Shown: positions 1-7,617 of the stretch, in pieces
Layout: each line of letters begins with the position of its first letter
How positions within the stretch are numbered: the first letter of the stretch is position 1
Assembly (NCBI GenBank): GCA_021161135.1
Contig: JAGHBD010000002.1
Span: 1 to 20,484 of the forward strand
Reading direction: 5' to 3'
Source: Thermoplasmata archaeon
GTDB lineage: Archaea; Thermoplasmatota; E2; UBA202; JdFR-43
Length of the DNA stretch: 20,484 nucleotides
Notes under the pieces: model-generated
What the model saw: only the letters and a program-made list of their open reading frames with translations
Told to the model about the DNA's origin: nothing
Databases searched by the model: none
Made by a program: the position numbers and the translations under genes

Positions 1-183
1 ACTTAAATCAAGTAAAGTAGAAATAACATATACGGCTACATATTCACAAGGAGAGATTGCAAAATCTCTTCCTCTCTTGCTTTTCTTTCTAAAAGGTGCT
101 CCTAACTTCCTTGCTTTGGCAGAACAAAATAGTAAAGATTTTTTATGTTGCCTAATTTATATCTGGCATCGTATCTTTGCCAT
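1..183 (-). pseudogene. Degenerate N-terminal fragment of a probable DDE transposase, cut by window edge
   Basis: Read on the minus strand from the ATG at 181-183, the frame gives MAKIRCQI, a TAA stop (157-159), then 52 uninterrupted codons to base 1. The translated stretch includes KARKLGAPFRKKSKRGR and then CEYVAVYVISTLLDLS. This combination, a basic Gly-Arg-rich segment followed by a hydrophobic helix ending in DLS, resembles N-termini of archaeal DDE transposases. The family assignment is from memory and is tentative. The in-frame stop at codon 9 suggests a decayed copy, although a start after the stop cannot be excluded. The rest of the gene lies outside the window. A 15-bp stem-loop and an IS-end-like palindrome lie just upstream (190-249), where the end of such an element would be expected. 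An 87-codon plus-strand frame over the same bases resembles nothing I know. Confidence 0.42.
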
Positions 184-189
184 CTCTTC

Positions 190-226
190 ATTCCCATCCC
201 CTGTCCCTCCTACAGGGGATGGGAAT
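190..226. repeat. Perfect 15-bp inverted repeat (stem-loop)
   Basis: ATTCCCATCCCCTGT at 190-204 is exactly complementary to ACAGGGGATGGGAAT at 212-226, with a 7-nt loop. It lies between the COG1832 stop codon and the transposase fragment, on the 5' side of the latter. No T-tract follows on either strand, so it does not look like an intrinsic terminator. It may be the subterminal structure of the decayed insertion sequence. Confidence 0.85.
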
Positions 227-248
227 ATAAAATTCACGAAATTTTTCG
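214..248. repeat. IS-end-like motif, copy 1
   Basis: AGGGGATGGG (214-223) is followed 13 nt later by the near-palindrome CGAAATTTTTCG (237-248). The same two blocks in the same order recur at 751-787 with a 15-nt spacer. Inferred to be the end of the insertion sequence whose transposase fragment occupies 1-183. Confidence 0.55.
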
Positions 249-258
249 ACAACCTCTG

Positions 259-663
259 TTAAACCATTCTGCTTACCACTCCAAGGCAGCTATTGTATAT
301 TATGTCTATTTCGTCTTTATATTTCTCTATAATTTCCATGTTTTCTGAGCCAGGCTGAAGCCATACAACACCTGCTCCTATTTCAATTGCTTCCCTGATA
401 ATTTCCTCTATAAATTTTGGGTTTCTGAATACATCAACGATATCTATTTTTTCTTTTATGTGCTTTAACGAGGGCAATACATCTATACCAAAAATTTTCT
501 CGCCAGCATATTTTGGATTTACCAGAAAAAGATTGTATTTGTCTTTTATCTGTTCAGCAATCTGATAGCTCGCCCTCTCCTTGTTCTTTGATATGCCAAC
601 GACAGCCACATTTTTTGCTTTTTTTGTTATTTCAAGAATCTTATTTGCATCTGTAATAATCAT
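259..663 (-). CDS. COG1832-type CoA-binding (Rossmann-fold) protein
   Basis: A 134-aa single-domain protein of the predicted CoA-binding family (COG1832, YccU-like). The N-terminal half has a Rossmann-type nucleotide loop, VAVVGISKNKERASYQIA, near residues 19-36. It is followed by the family hallmarks VNPKYAGEKIFG, a DIVDVFRNP strand and GAGVVWLQPG. These proteins bind CoA or acyl-CoA through the Rossmann face; the cellular role is undefined. The ATG at 661-663 is preferred over an upstream ATG at 715-717, because the extra 18 residues are atypical and homologues begin just before the first helix. No clear Shine-Dalgarno site precedes it. The gene is isolated, flanked by IS-end-like motifs at 214-248 and 751-787 and then by an intact-ended IS, so it may have been brought here or stranded by rearrangement. 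Confidence 0.88.
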   Translation of the reverse strand: MIITDANKILEITKKAKNVAVVGISKNKERASYQIAEQIKDKYNLFLVNPKYAGEKIFGIDVLPSLKHIKEKIDIVDVFRNPKFIEEIIREAIEIGAGVVWLQPGSENMEIIEKYKDEIDIIYNSCLGVVSRMV

Positions 664-750
664 GAGGTTAAATTTAGAAAGGATTTTAATCTTTTCCTTG
701 ATAAATATGCATCTCATCCCATTGATCCCGTTTTGAGGCGAACAAAATGA

Positions 751-787
751 AGGGGATGGGGTGCATATTTTCTATCGAAAAATTTCG
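751..787. repeat. IS-end-like motif, copy 2
   Basis: AGGGGATGGG (751-760) followed 15 nt later by CGAAAAATTTCG (776-787), matching copy 1 at 214-248 in order and orientation; the palindrome is the exact reverse complement of copy 1's. The rest of the intergenic stretch 664-820 shows no gene. It probably represents the remnant end of a second, lost insertion sequence. Confidence 0.5.
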
Positions 788-820
788 TTAAGGTAACAGC
801 ACTCTGTGTAAAAATTAATT

Positions 821-845
821 TGTAGTATCCCGAATTTATTTCACA
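821..845 (+). repeat. Left terminal inverted repeat of the IS
   Basis: Begins TGTAGTATCCC and ends TTATTTCACA. It pairs with 1748-1772 with two mismatches. The transposase TGA stop (complement of 841-843) lies within it. Confidence 0.9.
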
Positions 846-1732
846 ATCCAAACAACCACCTCCTTCCCAACCCAAAAACTCTCTCTGGAGGAAGCTTCCG
901 ATAGAAAGCTTCATGAGGAGTATCAAAATCAAGGCTTGTATGAGGCTTTATAAAATTGTACCATTTTACAAATTCTTCTATGGAATTGAAGAAATGCATT
1001 TTCTGCTCGAGTAATCCAAACCATCTCTCTATTTTTCCATTTGTTTGAGGGTGATTTATTCTTGCCACAATATGCTTTACTCTATTTTCTTTAAGAAATT
1101 CTTTGAATTTATGCTTTGCATTCTCGCTATTTCTTGAAGAAACAAACTGTGTTCCATGATCTGTTAAAATTTCATCTGGCACACCATATTCAGTAAATCC
1201 TCTTTCCAGCACTTTAATAGTATTTTCGGTAGTTGGTGATTCAAATACTCCGTAACAGGTAATTAATCTACTGGCATCATCCATGAAAGCAATAATCCAT
1301 TTTCCATCATATTGCTTCCAATCTCCCTGCCATAGGGACATAGAATGCTTTCTCTCAAATCTAACCCATTTTCTTTGTCTCTTTTTCTTCTTGTTTTCTA
1401 CCACAAGTCCATATTCCAACATAACCTTATAAATTGTATTATGAGGAATATGGATATCATAATTTCTTTCTATTATCTTTTCAAGTATAACAGGGCTAAG
1501 CTTGTATTTGTTAGGCTGTACAAATTAATTCCTTTATTTTTGAATCTATTTCCTTTGGCTTTCTTCCCGGCCTTTTTAGTTCTGGAATTCTATTCTTTTC
1601 TTCATAAAACTGTTTTATCTGGTAGACCCTTCTTATGGTTATATTCATTGCATCTGCTATTTCTGATACTTTGGTACCCTTTTGAAGTTGTTTAATAATC
1701 CACTTCACTTTCTTTTTGTTTAACTTTCTCAC
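841..1732 (-). pseudogene. IS481-like transposase, frameshifted (HTH + DDE rve domain)
   Basis: Two minus-strand frames together make one transposase. The first (1732 to 1511) encodes 73 residues with an N-terminal helix-turn-helix (KVSEIADAMNITIRRVYQIK) and the linker KRPGRKPKEI. The second continues NKYKLSPVILEKIIERNYDI and runs to 841. It contains a DDE integrase core: Asp in LWQGDWKQY, Asp in ILTDHGTQF, Glu in NHPQTNGKIERWFG, then the C-terminal WYNFIKPHTSLDFDTP and AFYRKLPPER motifs typical of archaeal IS481-like enzymes. The frames meet at the TAA stop (1511-1513), which needs one extra or two missing bases to explain. Restoring the frame gives about 296-297 residues, a normal length. 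All catalytic residues are present, so the frameshift is the only visible lesion. Programmed frameshifting is possible but no slippery heptamer is seen there. Confidence 0.9.
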
Positions 1733-1747
1733 TCCAGAAGAACGAGA

Positions 1748-1772
1748 TGTGAAATAATTTTGGGATACTACA
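1748..1772 (-). repeat. Right terminal inverted repeat of the IS
   Basis: Reads TGTGAAATAATTTTGGGATA on the plus strand and continues for 5 more bases. It is the reverse complement of 821-845 apart from two bases. It starts 15 bp beyond the transposase start codon. Confidence 0.9.
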
Positions 1773-1785
1773 TCTACTGTCCAAA

Positions 1786-1802
1786 GGCGAAAGCTTTAAG
1801 AA
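1786..1802 (+). promoter_or_regulatory. Putative archaeal promoter (BRE/TATA) for the rps8 operon segment
   Basis: A purine-rich GCGAAAG followed by CTTTAAGAA centres about 27 nt before the uS8 ATG, the spacing expected for a leaderless transcript. It lies outside the IS, between its right end (1772) and the gene. Confidence 0.5.
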
Positions 1803-1824
1803 TAAAAGGTATATTTGGGGTAAA

Positions 1825-2214
1825 ATGTTGAACGATCCACTTGCAGATGCTCTGGCCACAATCAAAAATGCAGAGAGGGTGGGCAAAAGAGAATGTATGG
1901 TAAAGCCCGCATCAAAGTTAATTGGTAGAGTCCTCAAGGTCATGCAGGATTATGGTTATATTGAGGCATTTGAATGGATAGACGATGGTAAAGGAGGGAT
2001 ATTTAAGGTGAAACTCAAAGGAAACATAAACAATTGCAACGTTATAAAACCAAGACATGCGATAAAGAAAGGAGAATTTGAGAAATGGGAAGCAAGATAT
2101 TTGCCTGCAGAAAACTTTGGATTACTTATATTAACAACAAACAAAGGAGTCATTTCACAGCATGAGGCAAAGAAGGAAGGAGTTGGAGGGCGATTGTTAG
2201 CATATGTTTATTAG
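1825..2214 (+). CDS. rps8: Small ribosomal subunit protein uS8
   Basis: A 129-aa protein of normal archaeal uS8 length. The N-terminus, [20 protein letters not shown], is the classic uS8 start, and the C-terminus [20 protein letters not shown] is the conserved rRNA-binding end. uS8 binds 16S rRNA helix 21 and is needed early in 30S assembly. It is the first gene of the ribosomal cluster here. In most archaea uS14 and uL5 precede it, but here an insertion sequence does. No good Shine-Dalgarno site precedes the ATG, while a TATA-like box lies 27 nt upstream, so a leaderless or newly recruited promoter is likely. uL6 follows after 8 nt. Confidence 0.97.
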   Translation: MLNDPLADALATIKNAERVGKRECMVKPASKLIGRVLKVMQDYGYIEAFEWIDDGKGGIFKVKLKGNINNCNVIKPRHAIKKGEFEKWEARYLPAENFGLLILTTNKGVISQHEAKKEGVGGRLLAYVY

Positions 2215-2222
2215 GTGTCAAG

Positions 2223-2756
2223 ATGGTGCCCATTGCTTTGAGAGAGATTGAAATTCCTGAAGGCGTGAAGGTAGAAATTGAAAAGGGTAGAGTAGTTGTG
2301 GAAGGACCTAGGGGAAAACTGGAAAGAAACCTTTACCATCCCAAAATAAATATCGAGAAAATAGATAATAAGGTTGTTGTAAAATGTGAATTTGCGAGGC
2401 GGAAGGAAAAAGCCCTTGTGGGAACATTTGCAGCCCATATAAGAAACATGATTAAAGGAGTTACGGAAGGTTTCGTTTATAAAATGAAAATTGTGTATTC
2501 CCACTTTCCAATGAAGGTTAGTGTAAAAGGGAATGAAGTAATAATAGAAAACTTCCTTGGTGAGAAGGCACCGAGAAAGGCAAAAATATTTGGAAATGTG
2601 AAGGTTACGGTAAAAGGTGATGAGGTTACCATAGAAGGAATTAACAGGGAAGAGGTTGGACAGACAGCAGCGAATATAGAATTTGCCACAAAAGTTAAGG
2701 ATAGAGATGTAAGAGTATTCCAGGATGGCATATATATTGTGAGCAAGGGTGCATAG
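2223..2756 (+). CDS. rpl6: Large ribosomal subunit protein uL6
   Basis: A 177-aa archaeal uL6 with two tandem uL6 folds. The N-terminus [20 protein letters not shown] is typical, followed by an [20 protein letters not shown] linker region. The second copy includes [20 protein letters not shown] and ends with [13 protein letters not shown]. uL6 sits near the GTPase-associated and sarcin-ricin region of 23S rRNA. An AGGTG Shine-Dalgarno-like sequence lies directly after the uS8 stop, 7 nt before the ATG, so translation is probably coupled. The 3' end sits one base before the eL32 start. Confidence 0.97.
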   Translation: MVPIALREIEIPEGVKVEIEKGRVVVEGPRGKLERNLYHPKINIEKIDNKVVVKCEFARRKEKALVGTFAAHIRNMIKGVTEGFVYKMKIVYSHFPMKVSVKGNEVIIENFLGEKAPRKAKIFGNVKVTVKGDEVTIEGINREEVGQTAANIEFATKVKDRDVRVFQDGIYIVSKGA

Positions 2757-2757
2757 A

Positions 2758-3192
2758 ATGGGTGAGGAAGAAGAAGTTAAGATAGTTGAGAAGCCTGTGC
2801 CGCCAAAAATAGAGGCAAATATAAGCGAGGAGATACGCCGCTTAATGGAAGAAAGAAAGAAAAAGCCCCGTTTCATCCGCCAGCAGTTATGGCAATTCAA
2901 GAAGCTTGATGATAAATGGCGCCGCCCTCGTGGCAGACATTCCAAGCAGCGCCGCCATTATAAGTATCGTCCGCCCATGCCACGCATTGGGTATGGCTCG
3001 CCCCGTAAGGTTAGAGGTTTGCATCCCTCAGGCTTTAAGGAAAGGCTTGTGTATAATGTGAAGGATTTGGAAGGTATTGATGGGAGCAAGGAAGCGATAA
3101 GGATTGCTGCTACAGTTGGGAGAAAGAAGAGGGAGGAAATTATTGCTAAAGCAGATGAATTGGGGATAAGGGTATTGAACAGGGTGTTGTAA
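2758..3192 (+). CDS. rpl32e: Large ribosomal subunit protein eL32
   Basis: 144 aa from the ATG at 2758, one base after the uL6 stop. An in-frame GTG at 2749 would add three residues but lies within the probable ribosome-binding stretch AAGGGTGC. The acidic N-terminal extension (about residues 1-35, GEEEEVKIVEKPVPPKIEAN) precedes the conserved eL32 core: RFIRQQLWQFKKL, WRRPRGRHSKQR, then GYGSPRKVRGLHPSGFKE and ATVGRKKREEIIAKADELGI. eL32 exists only in archaea and eukaryotes. The arginine-rich coding stretch around 2830-3000 uses more CGC/CGT codons than its neighbours, probably only from composition. Confidence 0.96.
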   Translation: MGEEEEVKIVEKPVPPKIEANISEEIRRLMEERKKKPRFIRQQLWQFKKLDDKWRRPRGRHSKQRRHYKYRPPMPRIGYGSPRKVRGLHPSGFKERLVYNVKDLEGIDGSKEAIRIAATVGRKKREEIIAKADELGIRVLNRVL

Positions 3193-3654
3193 ATGGATTT
3201 GAGAAACCAGCGTAGATTGGCGGCAGAAGTGCTGAAATGCGGTGAAAATCGCGTGTGGATGGATCCAGAGCAGTTAGAAGAGATATCTAAGGCTGTTACA
3301 AGAAGAGATATTCGTAACCTCATAAAGCATGGTCTTATTAAGGCAAGAAAAATAAGGGGAAATTCAAGGGGTAGAATAAGGAAAAGAATGATGCAGAAAA
3401 AGAAGGGAAGGAGGAAAGGACATGGTTCAAGAAAAGGAAAAGCTACAGCAAGATTGCCGAGAAAGAGAGCATGGATCAAAACAATCCGCCCCATTCGTGC
3501 ATATTTGAGAGAGCTGAGGGATAAAGGTTTAATAGATAGAAAGACATACCGCCTGTATTACAGGCGAGCGAAAGGAGGGCAGTTCAGGAGCAAGGCGCAT
3601 GTGCGCATGCATCTTGAGATGGAAGGATTGCTGAAGGTTGAGAAAAATGAATAG
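3193..3654 (+). CDS. rpl19e: Large ribosomal subunit protein eL19
   Basis: A 153-aa archaeal eL19 starting immediately after the eL32 TAA with no spacer. It has the diagnostic N-terminus DLRNQRRLAAEVLKCGENRV and DPEQLEEISKAVTRRDIRNL. A very basic central segment, including GRRKGHGSRKGKATARLP, binds rRNA, and the C-terminal helix holds YYRRAKGGQFRSKAHVRMHL. eL19 forms inter-subunit bridges and is absent from bacteria. The length is typical. The last 8 bases overlap the uL18 start, an arrangement that supports translational coupling. Confidence 0.97.
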   Translation: MDLRNQRRLAAEVLKCGENRVWMDPEQLEEISKAVTRRDIRNLIKHGLIKARKIRGNSRGRIRKRMMQKKKGRRKGHGSRKGKATARLPRKRAWIKTIRPIRAYLRELRDKGLIDRKTYRLYYRRAKGGQFRSKAHVRMHLEMEGLLKVEKNE

Positions 3655-4138
3655 GCTGCCGTTTAGGAGAAGAAGGGAAGGCAAAACAAATTACAGGAAA
3701 AGATTAGCTCTCCTTAAATCGGGAAAGCCCCGTGTAGTTGTAAGAAAATCGAATAAAAATATTAGGGTTCAGTTTGCCTTATATGATATGAACGGCGATA
3801 GAATCGTTGCCTCTGCTATAGGCACAGATTTAAGAAAATATGGGTGGGAATATAGTTTGTCAAATACTCCTGCTGCCTACCTGACGGGCTTACTTGCTGG
3901 TAAAAGGGCGTTGAAGAAGGGGTTGAAAGAAGGCGTGCTTGATATCGGCTTATATACTCCGCGACGGGGAGCAAGAATATTTGCTGCTTTAAAAGGTGTT
4001 GTTGATGCAGGTGTAGATGTGCCATATGGTGAGGAAATCGTTCCATCTGAGGATCGTCTTTATGGTAAGCATATTAGTGATGAGATTGCTGAAAAAGTGG
4101 AAGAAATAAAAAGTAAGATAGAGGAAGAATATGAATGA
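3647..4138 (+). CDS. rpl18: Large ribosomal subunit protein uL18
   Basis: 163 aa from the ATG at 3647, which overlaps the eL19 end by 8 bases and is preceded by GAAGGTTGAG. An upstream in-frame TTG at 3638 was rejected as less likely. The protein matches archaeal uL18, which binds 5S r[23 protein letters not shown] at the N-terminus, then [34 protein letters not shown] and the C-terminal [20 protein letters not shown]. Archaeal uL18 is longer at the C-terminus than the bacterial protein, as seen here. The end overlaps the uS5 start by 8 bases. Confidence 0.97.
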   Translation: MNRLPFRRRREGKTNYRKRLALLKSGKPRVVVRKSNKNIRVQFALYDMNGDRIVASAIGTDLRKYGWEYSLSNTPAAYLTGLLAGKRALKKGLKEGVLDIGLYTPRRGARIFAALKGVVDAGVDVPYGEEIVPSEDRLYGKHISDEIAEKVEEIKSKIEEEYE

Positions 4139-4778
4139 GGAGTGGATTCCAAAAACAAGGTTGGGCAAGCTCGTGATGGAAGGCAAAATAACCTCGATGA
4201 GCCAGGCATTGAAAAGTGGATTGCCACTGAGGGAAGTGGAAATAGTCGATATGCTCTTGCCTGATCTGGAAGATGAAGTGGTTGATGTAAATATGGTTCA
4301 ACGTATGACTGACTCTGGCAGGAGAACAAAATTCAGAGTCGTGGTTGTTGTTGGAAACAAAAATGGTTATGTTGGCATAGGACAGGCAAAGGATAGAGAG
4401 GTGGGAATGGCTATAAGAAAGGCGGTTGAGAAGGCAAAACTGAATATTATTGAAGTGAATAGAGGATGTGGCTCTTGGGAGTGTGGCTGTGGCACGCCTC
4501 ACAGCCTTCCTTTCAAGGTTACTGGAAAGTGTGGCTCGGTTCGTATAACTTTGAAGCCCGCCCCTCGTGGTGTAGGACTTGCCGTAGGTAATGTGGCGAA
4601 AGTTGTGTTAAGGCTTGCTGGTATAAAGGACGTGTGGGGCTTTACAAAAGGCGAAACAAGGACGACGATAAACTTTGCTAAAGCTGTTTATGATGCCCTC
4701 AAGAATACAACCATATATAAAGTGCCAGAGGAATTAAAAACGAAGCTTAATGTGGCTGAAGGAGCTGTGGAAGCATGA
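4131..4778 (+). CDS. rps5: Small ribosomal subunit protein uS5
   Basis: A 215-aa archaeal uS5. The archaeal N-terminal segment [20 protein letters not shown] is followed by the S5 double-stranded RNA-binding fold ([20 protein letters not shown], about residues 63-82) and the C-terminal S5 domain with [20 protein letters not shown] and [12 protein letters not shown]. uS5 contributes to decoding accuracy in the 30S subunit. The central [16 protein letters not shown], with three cysteines, is a usual archaeal feature. The ATG lies inside the last codons of uL18 (8-nt overlap), with GAGGAAGAAT just before it as a weak Shine-Dalgarno site. The stop overlaps the uL30 ATG. Confidence 0.97.
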   Translation: MNEEWIPKTRLGKLVMEGKITSMSQALKSGLPLREVEIVDMLLPDLEDEVVDVNMVQRMTDSGRRTKFRVVVVVGNKNGYVGIGQAKDREVGMAIRKAVEKAKLNIIEVNRGCGSWECGCGTPHSLPFKVTGKCGSVRITLKPAPRGVGLAVGNVAKVVLRLAGIKDVWGFTKGETRTTINFAKAVYDALKNTTIYKVPEELKTKLNVAEGAVEA

Positions 4779-5176
4779 TAGCAGTGGTGAGAATAAGGAG
4801 CGTTATAAATGCAAATAGAGAAGTGAGAGACACGCTTAAAATGCTCAATCTGCATAAAATAAATAGCTGCACAATCATTCATCCTAGCCCCAGCTATAAA
4901 GGGATGCTTCAGAAGGTTAAGGATTATGTTACTTGGGGCGAAATAGATGAAGAAACTCTCCGCCTTTTGCTTGAAAAAAGGGCAAAGGTGGAGAATGTTG
5001 ATGAGGCAATAGAAAAATTAAAGCAGGGGGTAAGGTTAAAAGAAATAACAAATCCCTGCATTCGTCTCCATCCACCTCGCAAGGGGTATAAAAGTATTAA
5101 AAAGCCTTTCAAGCTTGGTGGCTCGGCAGGATATAGAGGAAAGGAGATAAATGAGCTTATAAGGAGGATGCTATGA
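4775..5176 (+). CDS. rpl30: Large ribosomal subunit protein uL30 (archaeal, long form)
   Basis: A 133-aa protein beginning with the uL30 signature [20 protein letters not shown] and followed by a [19 protein letters not shown] segment. Bacterial uL30 is about 60 residues; the additional C-terminal half with [20 protein letters not shown] and the [19 protein letters not shown] tail is the archaeal/eukaryotic form. It starts by an ATGA overlap with the uS5 stop and ends by an ATGA overlap with uL15, the tightest coupling in the operon. The protein sits on the back of the 50S subunit. It is slightly shorter than the roughly 150 residues common in archaea. Confidence 0.95.
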   Translation: MIAVVRIRSVINANREVRDTLKMLNLHKINSCTIIHPSPSYKGMLQKVKDYVTWGEIDEETLRLLLEKRAKVENVDEAIEKLKQGVRLKEITNPCIRLHPPRKGYKSIKKPFKLGGSAGYRGKEINELIRRML

Positions 5177-5553
5177 GGAGGAAGACAAAGAAGATGCGGG
5201 GTTCGAAAACATGCGGGTATGGTAGCAAGAAAAAGCACCGCGGCAAAGGGCACAAAGGAGGACATGGATTTGCAGGTGGCTGCAAACACAAGCATCTTGA
5301 ATGGAGATTTGGAAGACATGGTTTCACGAGACATGGTGTAAAAAGAATAAAGAAAACAATAAATGTGGAGGAACTGAACAAATTTGAGGGTGAGGTTAAT
5401 TTAATAGAACTTGGATATGATAAACTCCTCGGTTCTGGCTTTATAAATAAGCCATTAAAGGTTATTGTAAAGGAGGCAACTGAAAAGGCGATAGAAAAAA
5501 TCGCGGCGGCAGGCGGGGAAGTGGTGGTGAGGGGTAATGGCGGAGAAGAGTAA
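5173..5553 (+). CDS. rpl15: Large ribosomal subunit protein uL15
   Basis: A 126-aa protein with the uL15 hallmarks: a basic, glycine-rich N-terminus (KKHRGKGHKGGHGFAGGCKH) that threads into 23S rRNA, the archaeal FGRHGFTRHGVKRIKKTINV segment, and a globular C-terminal part ending AAAGGEVVVRGNGGEE. It is shorter than the about 145 residues typical of archaeal uL15, with the globular part reduced but the core strands retained. It is joined to uL30 by an ATGA overlap. Its last 17 bases overlap the start of secY, matching the conserved uL15-SecY order of spc operons. Confidence 0.95.
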   Translation: MRRKTKKMRGSKTCGYGSKKKHRGKGHKGGHGFAGGCKHKHLEWRFGRHGFTRHGVKRIKKTINVEELNKFEGEVNLIELGYDKLLGSGFINKPLKVIVKEATEKAIEKIAAAGGEVVVRGNGGEE

Positions 5554-7072
5554 ATTATATGTTTTCAAGCCCATCGTCGAAAGATGGCCTGCAATTAAAA
5601 AGCCAAAGGGGCATGTCCCATTTAGAACAAAGCTATTATGGACAGCCACATGTCTCGTACTCTATTATATACTAACTCAAGTTCTGATTTATGGACTTGC
5701 TCCAGAAAGCATTGATATGTTTGCAGCCTTTAGAGCAATATTTGCTGGAGCAAGTGGTAGCATTGTTCATCTTGGTATAGGGCCTATTGTAACAGCATCC
5801 ATCATATTGCAGCTTTTCGTTGGAGCAAAATTAATTAATTTGGATTTGCAGGATGAGGAGGATAGAGCATTATATCAGGGCTTCCAGAAGGTGCTTGTTG
5901 CAGTGATGATTCTTGTTGAGGCTGTACCGCAGGTATTTGGCTATCTCCGCCCAAGCGAAGGACTCGTTGATATGCTCGGCGGAACTGGGGCGGCGAGAGC
6001 CATGATAGTTCTGCAGCTTTTCATAGGAGGAATGATAGTTTTCTGGATGGATGAGGTTATTTCAAAATGGGGAATTGGTTCAGGCGTCTCTCTCTTCATT
6101 GCTGCTGGCGTATCCAGCGCTTTGATAACAGGATTATTCAGCTGGCTGCCTGCTAATAAAAACTTACCGCTTGGTGTTGATAATCCTCCTGCTGGTACGA
6201 TACCTAAGACACTTTATCTTACAACTCACATGTCTCTTGGTGAGCTTGTGAACGGAGGTGGTTTTGAGAAAATATTTATCTCACCTCCAAATCCAGTTGT
6301 TGCCTTACTTGGCACCATCATAATTTTCCTTTTTGTTGTATATGCTGAGTCATCCCGTGTTGAACTGCCGTTGGCTCATGGAAGAGTAAGGGGGGCAAGA
6401 GGAAGATATCCGCTCCGCCTCATGTATGCATCAAATATACCAGTCATTCTAATGTCCGCCCTCATGGCGAATCTTAATATGTTTGGTCTGCTTTTATATA
6501 CTCGCCTCGATAACATCCCGCTGATAGGAGGGGCATGGTGGATTGGTAAATATTTGCCAGGCTCCACTCAGCCAGTGGCAGGAGCATTATGGTATCTCAC
6601 CCGCCCAAATGGGCTCCATACATGGTTCTTCCCTCTTATTGACCCAAGATATAGAGGTTATCTGCAGGGGCATGAGCCTTGGCAGATGGCCGTCAGGCTC
6701 ATCGTATATACAGCTGTATTCCTCATTGGATGCATTTTCTTTGGCAAATTCTGGATAGAAACAACCAATATGGGGCCAGAGGCTGTGGCGCGCCAGATCC
6801 AAAGCTCTGGAATGCAGATTCCTGGATTTAGAAGAGATCCTCGCATTCTTAAAAAAGTGCTTGAAAGGTATATCCCTGCTTTAACGATATTGAGCTCAGC
6901 CCTTGTTGGCTTGTTAGCTGTATTTGCCAATTTAATAGGTACAGTTGGCAATACAACTGGCACAGGACTGCTGCTTACGGTGGGCATTGTCATAAGGCTT
7001 TATGAAGATATTGCGAGGGAGCAGGCAATGGAAATGCATCCTGTTTTAAGAAAATTCTTGGGGGTAGAATGA
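5537..7072 (+). CDS. secY: Preprotein translocase subunit SecY (Sec61 alpha)
   Basis: A 511-aa multi-pass membrane protein, the channel-forming subunit of the archaeal SecYEG/Sec61 translocon. About ten hydrophobic segments are visible, starting with LLWTATCLVLYYILTQVLIY. The plug/TM2 region HLGIGPIVTASIILQLFVGA and the cytoplasmic loop with ARGRYPLRLMYASNIPVILM (conserved SecY loop) are diagnostic. The C-terminal part holds IPGFRRDPRILKKVLERYIP, TVGNTTGTGLLLTVGIVIRL and the end MEMHPVLRKFLG. The ATG at 5537 lies within the last codons of uL15 and has GTGAGGGG just upstream. The stop overlaps adkA by an ATGA. The extracellular loops are long, as in other euryarchaeal SecY proteins. Confidence 0.97.
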   Translation: MAEKSKLYVFKPIVERWPAIKKPKGHVPFRTKLLWTATCLVLYYILTQVLIYGLAPESIDMFAAFRAIFAGASGSIVHLGIGPIVTASIILQLFVGAKLINLDLQDEEDRALYQGFQKVLVAVMILVEAVPQVFGYLRPSEGLVDMLGGTGAARAMIVLQLFIGGMIVFWMDEVISKWGIGSGVSLFIAAGVSSALITGLFSWLPANKNLPLGVDNPPAGTIPKTLYLTTHMSLGELVNGGGFEKIFISPPNPVVALLGTIIIFLFVVYAESSRVELPLAHGRVRGARGRYPLRLMYASNIPVILMSALMANLNMFGLLLYTRLDNIPLIGGAWWIGKYLPGSTQPVAGALWYLTRPNGLHTWFFPLIDPRYRGYLQGHEPWQMAVRLIVYTAVFLIGCIFFGKFWIETTNMGPEAVARQIQSSGMQIPGFRRDPRILKKVLERYIPALTILSSALVGLLAVFANLIGTVGNTTGTGLLLTVGIVIRLYEDIAREQAMEMHPVLRKFLGVE

Positions 7073-7617
7073 GAGTAATTGTTGCAGGAATACCGGGGGC
7101 TGGAAAAACAACAGTGCTCAATGAAGCTTTAAAGATAAAGCACATGGAAGTGATAAATTATGGCGATGTGATGTTTGAGATGGCAAAGGAATATGGTATT
7201 AACAACAGAGATGAAATGAGAAGGCTGCCGTACGAAAAACAGAGAGAGTTGCAGATAAAAGCAGCTAAAAAAATAGCAGAGAAAGAAAATGTAATCATAG
7301 ATACTCACTGCACCATAAAAACGCCTTACGGCTATCTGCCTGGATTGCCCTATGATGTTTTGCAGATTTTACAACCAAAGAGAATTATATTAATTGAGGC
7401 GTTGCCAGAAGAAATAGAGGCTAGGAGAAAAAAGGATGCTGAAGTGAGGCAGAGAGATGTAGAGGGACGAGAAGAAATAGAAATGCACCAGATGATGAAT
7501 AGAATAGCTGCTATGAGTTATGCAACACTTACAAATGCAACAGTAAAGATTGTTAAGAACAGAGAAGGAAGGCTCCAGGAGGCTGCAAAAGAGCTTGCAA
7601 TGGCTCTTGAAGACTAA
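7069..7617 (+). CDS. adkA: Archaeal adenylate kinase
   Basis: A 182-aa cytoplasmic enzyme that equilibrates 2 ADP with ATP and AMP. The P-loop GIPGAGKTT lies at residues 7-15. Next come MEVINYGDVMFEMAKEYGI (AMP-binding side), DEMRRLPYEKQRELQIKAA, VIIDTHCTIKTPYGYLPGLP (Walker-B-like Asp and substrate region) and the lid helix ARRKKDAEVRQRDVEGREEI. This is the archaeal AdkA family, unrelated in detail to the bacterial enzyme; the secY-adk order is conserved in archaeal spc operons. The ATG overlaps the secY stop. The gene ends head-on with the PAS regulator, the two stop codons overlapping by 4 bases, and appears to close the operon. Confidence 0.95.
   Translation: MRVIVAGIPGAGKTTVLNEALKIKHMEVINYGDVMFEMAKEYGINNRDEMRRLPYEKQRELQIKAAKKIAEKENVIIDTHCTIKTPYGYLPGLPYDVLQILQPKRIILIEALPEEIEARRKKDAEVRQRDVEGREEIEMHQMMNRIAAMSYATLTNATVKIVKNREGRLQEAAKELAMALED

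Larger units (their letters stand above)
821..1772 (-). mobile_element. IS481-like insertion sequence, 952 bp
   Basis: The element is bounded by 25-bp terminal inverted repeats at 821-845 and 1748-1772, matching at 23 of 25 positions. It encodes one transposase, here frameshifted, read right to left; its stop codon lies inside the left repeat, as is common in compact IS elements. No convincing target-site duplication is visible: the bases just outside (AATT on the left, TCTA on the right) do not match. This suggests an old insertion, or recombination between IS copies. The right end lies 52 bp before the uS8 start codon. Confidence 0.88.

Noticed and set aside
190..226. Stem-loop as an intrinsic terminator for the COG1832 gene
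   Set aside because: No T-tract follows on the minus strand; the position fits an IS end better.
2..262. Open plus-strand frame of 87 codons at the left edge
   Set aside because: The translated sequence resembles no known family, whereas the minus strand over the same bases reads as a transposase start. It also runs through the 15-bp stem-loop.
664..717. Longer COG1832 start at 715-717
   Set aside because: The added 18 residues are basic and atypical for the family; 663 gives the usual N-terminus.
815..1776. Target-site duplication flanking the IS481-like element
   Set aside because: The bases directly outside the two inverted repeats do not match over any useful length.
2211..2945. Long minus-strand frame opposite uL6/eL32
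   Set aside because: Antisense shadow of well-supported ribosomal genes with an implausible, Cys/Phe-rich translation.
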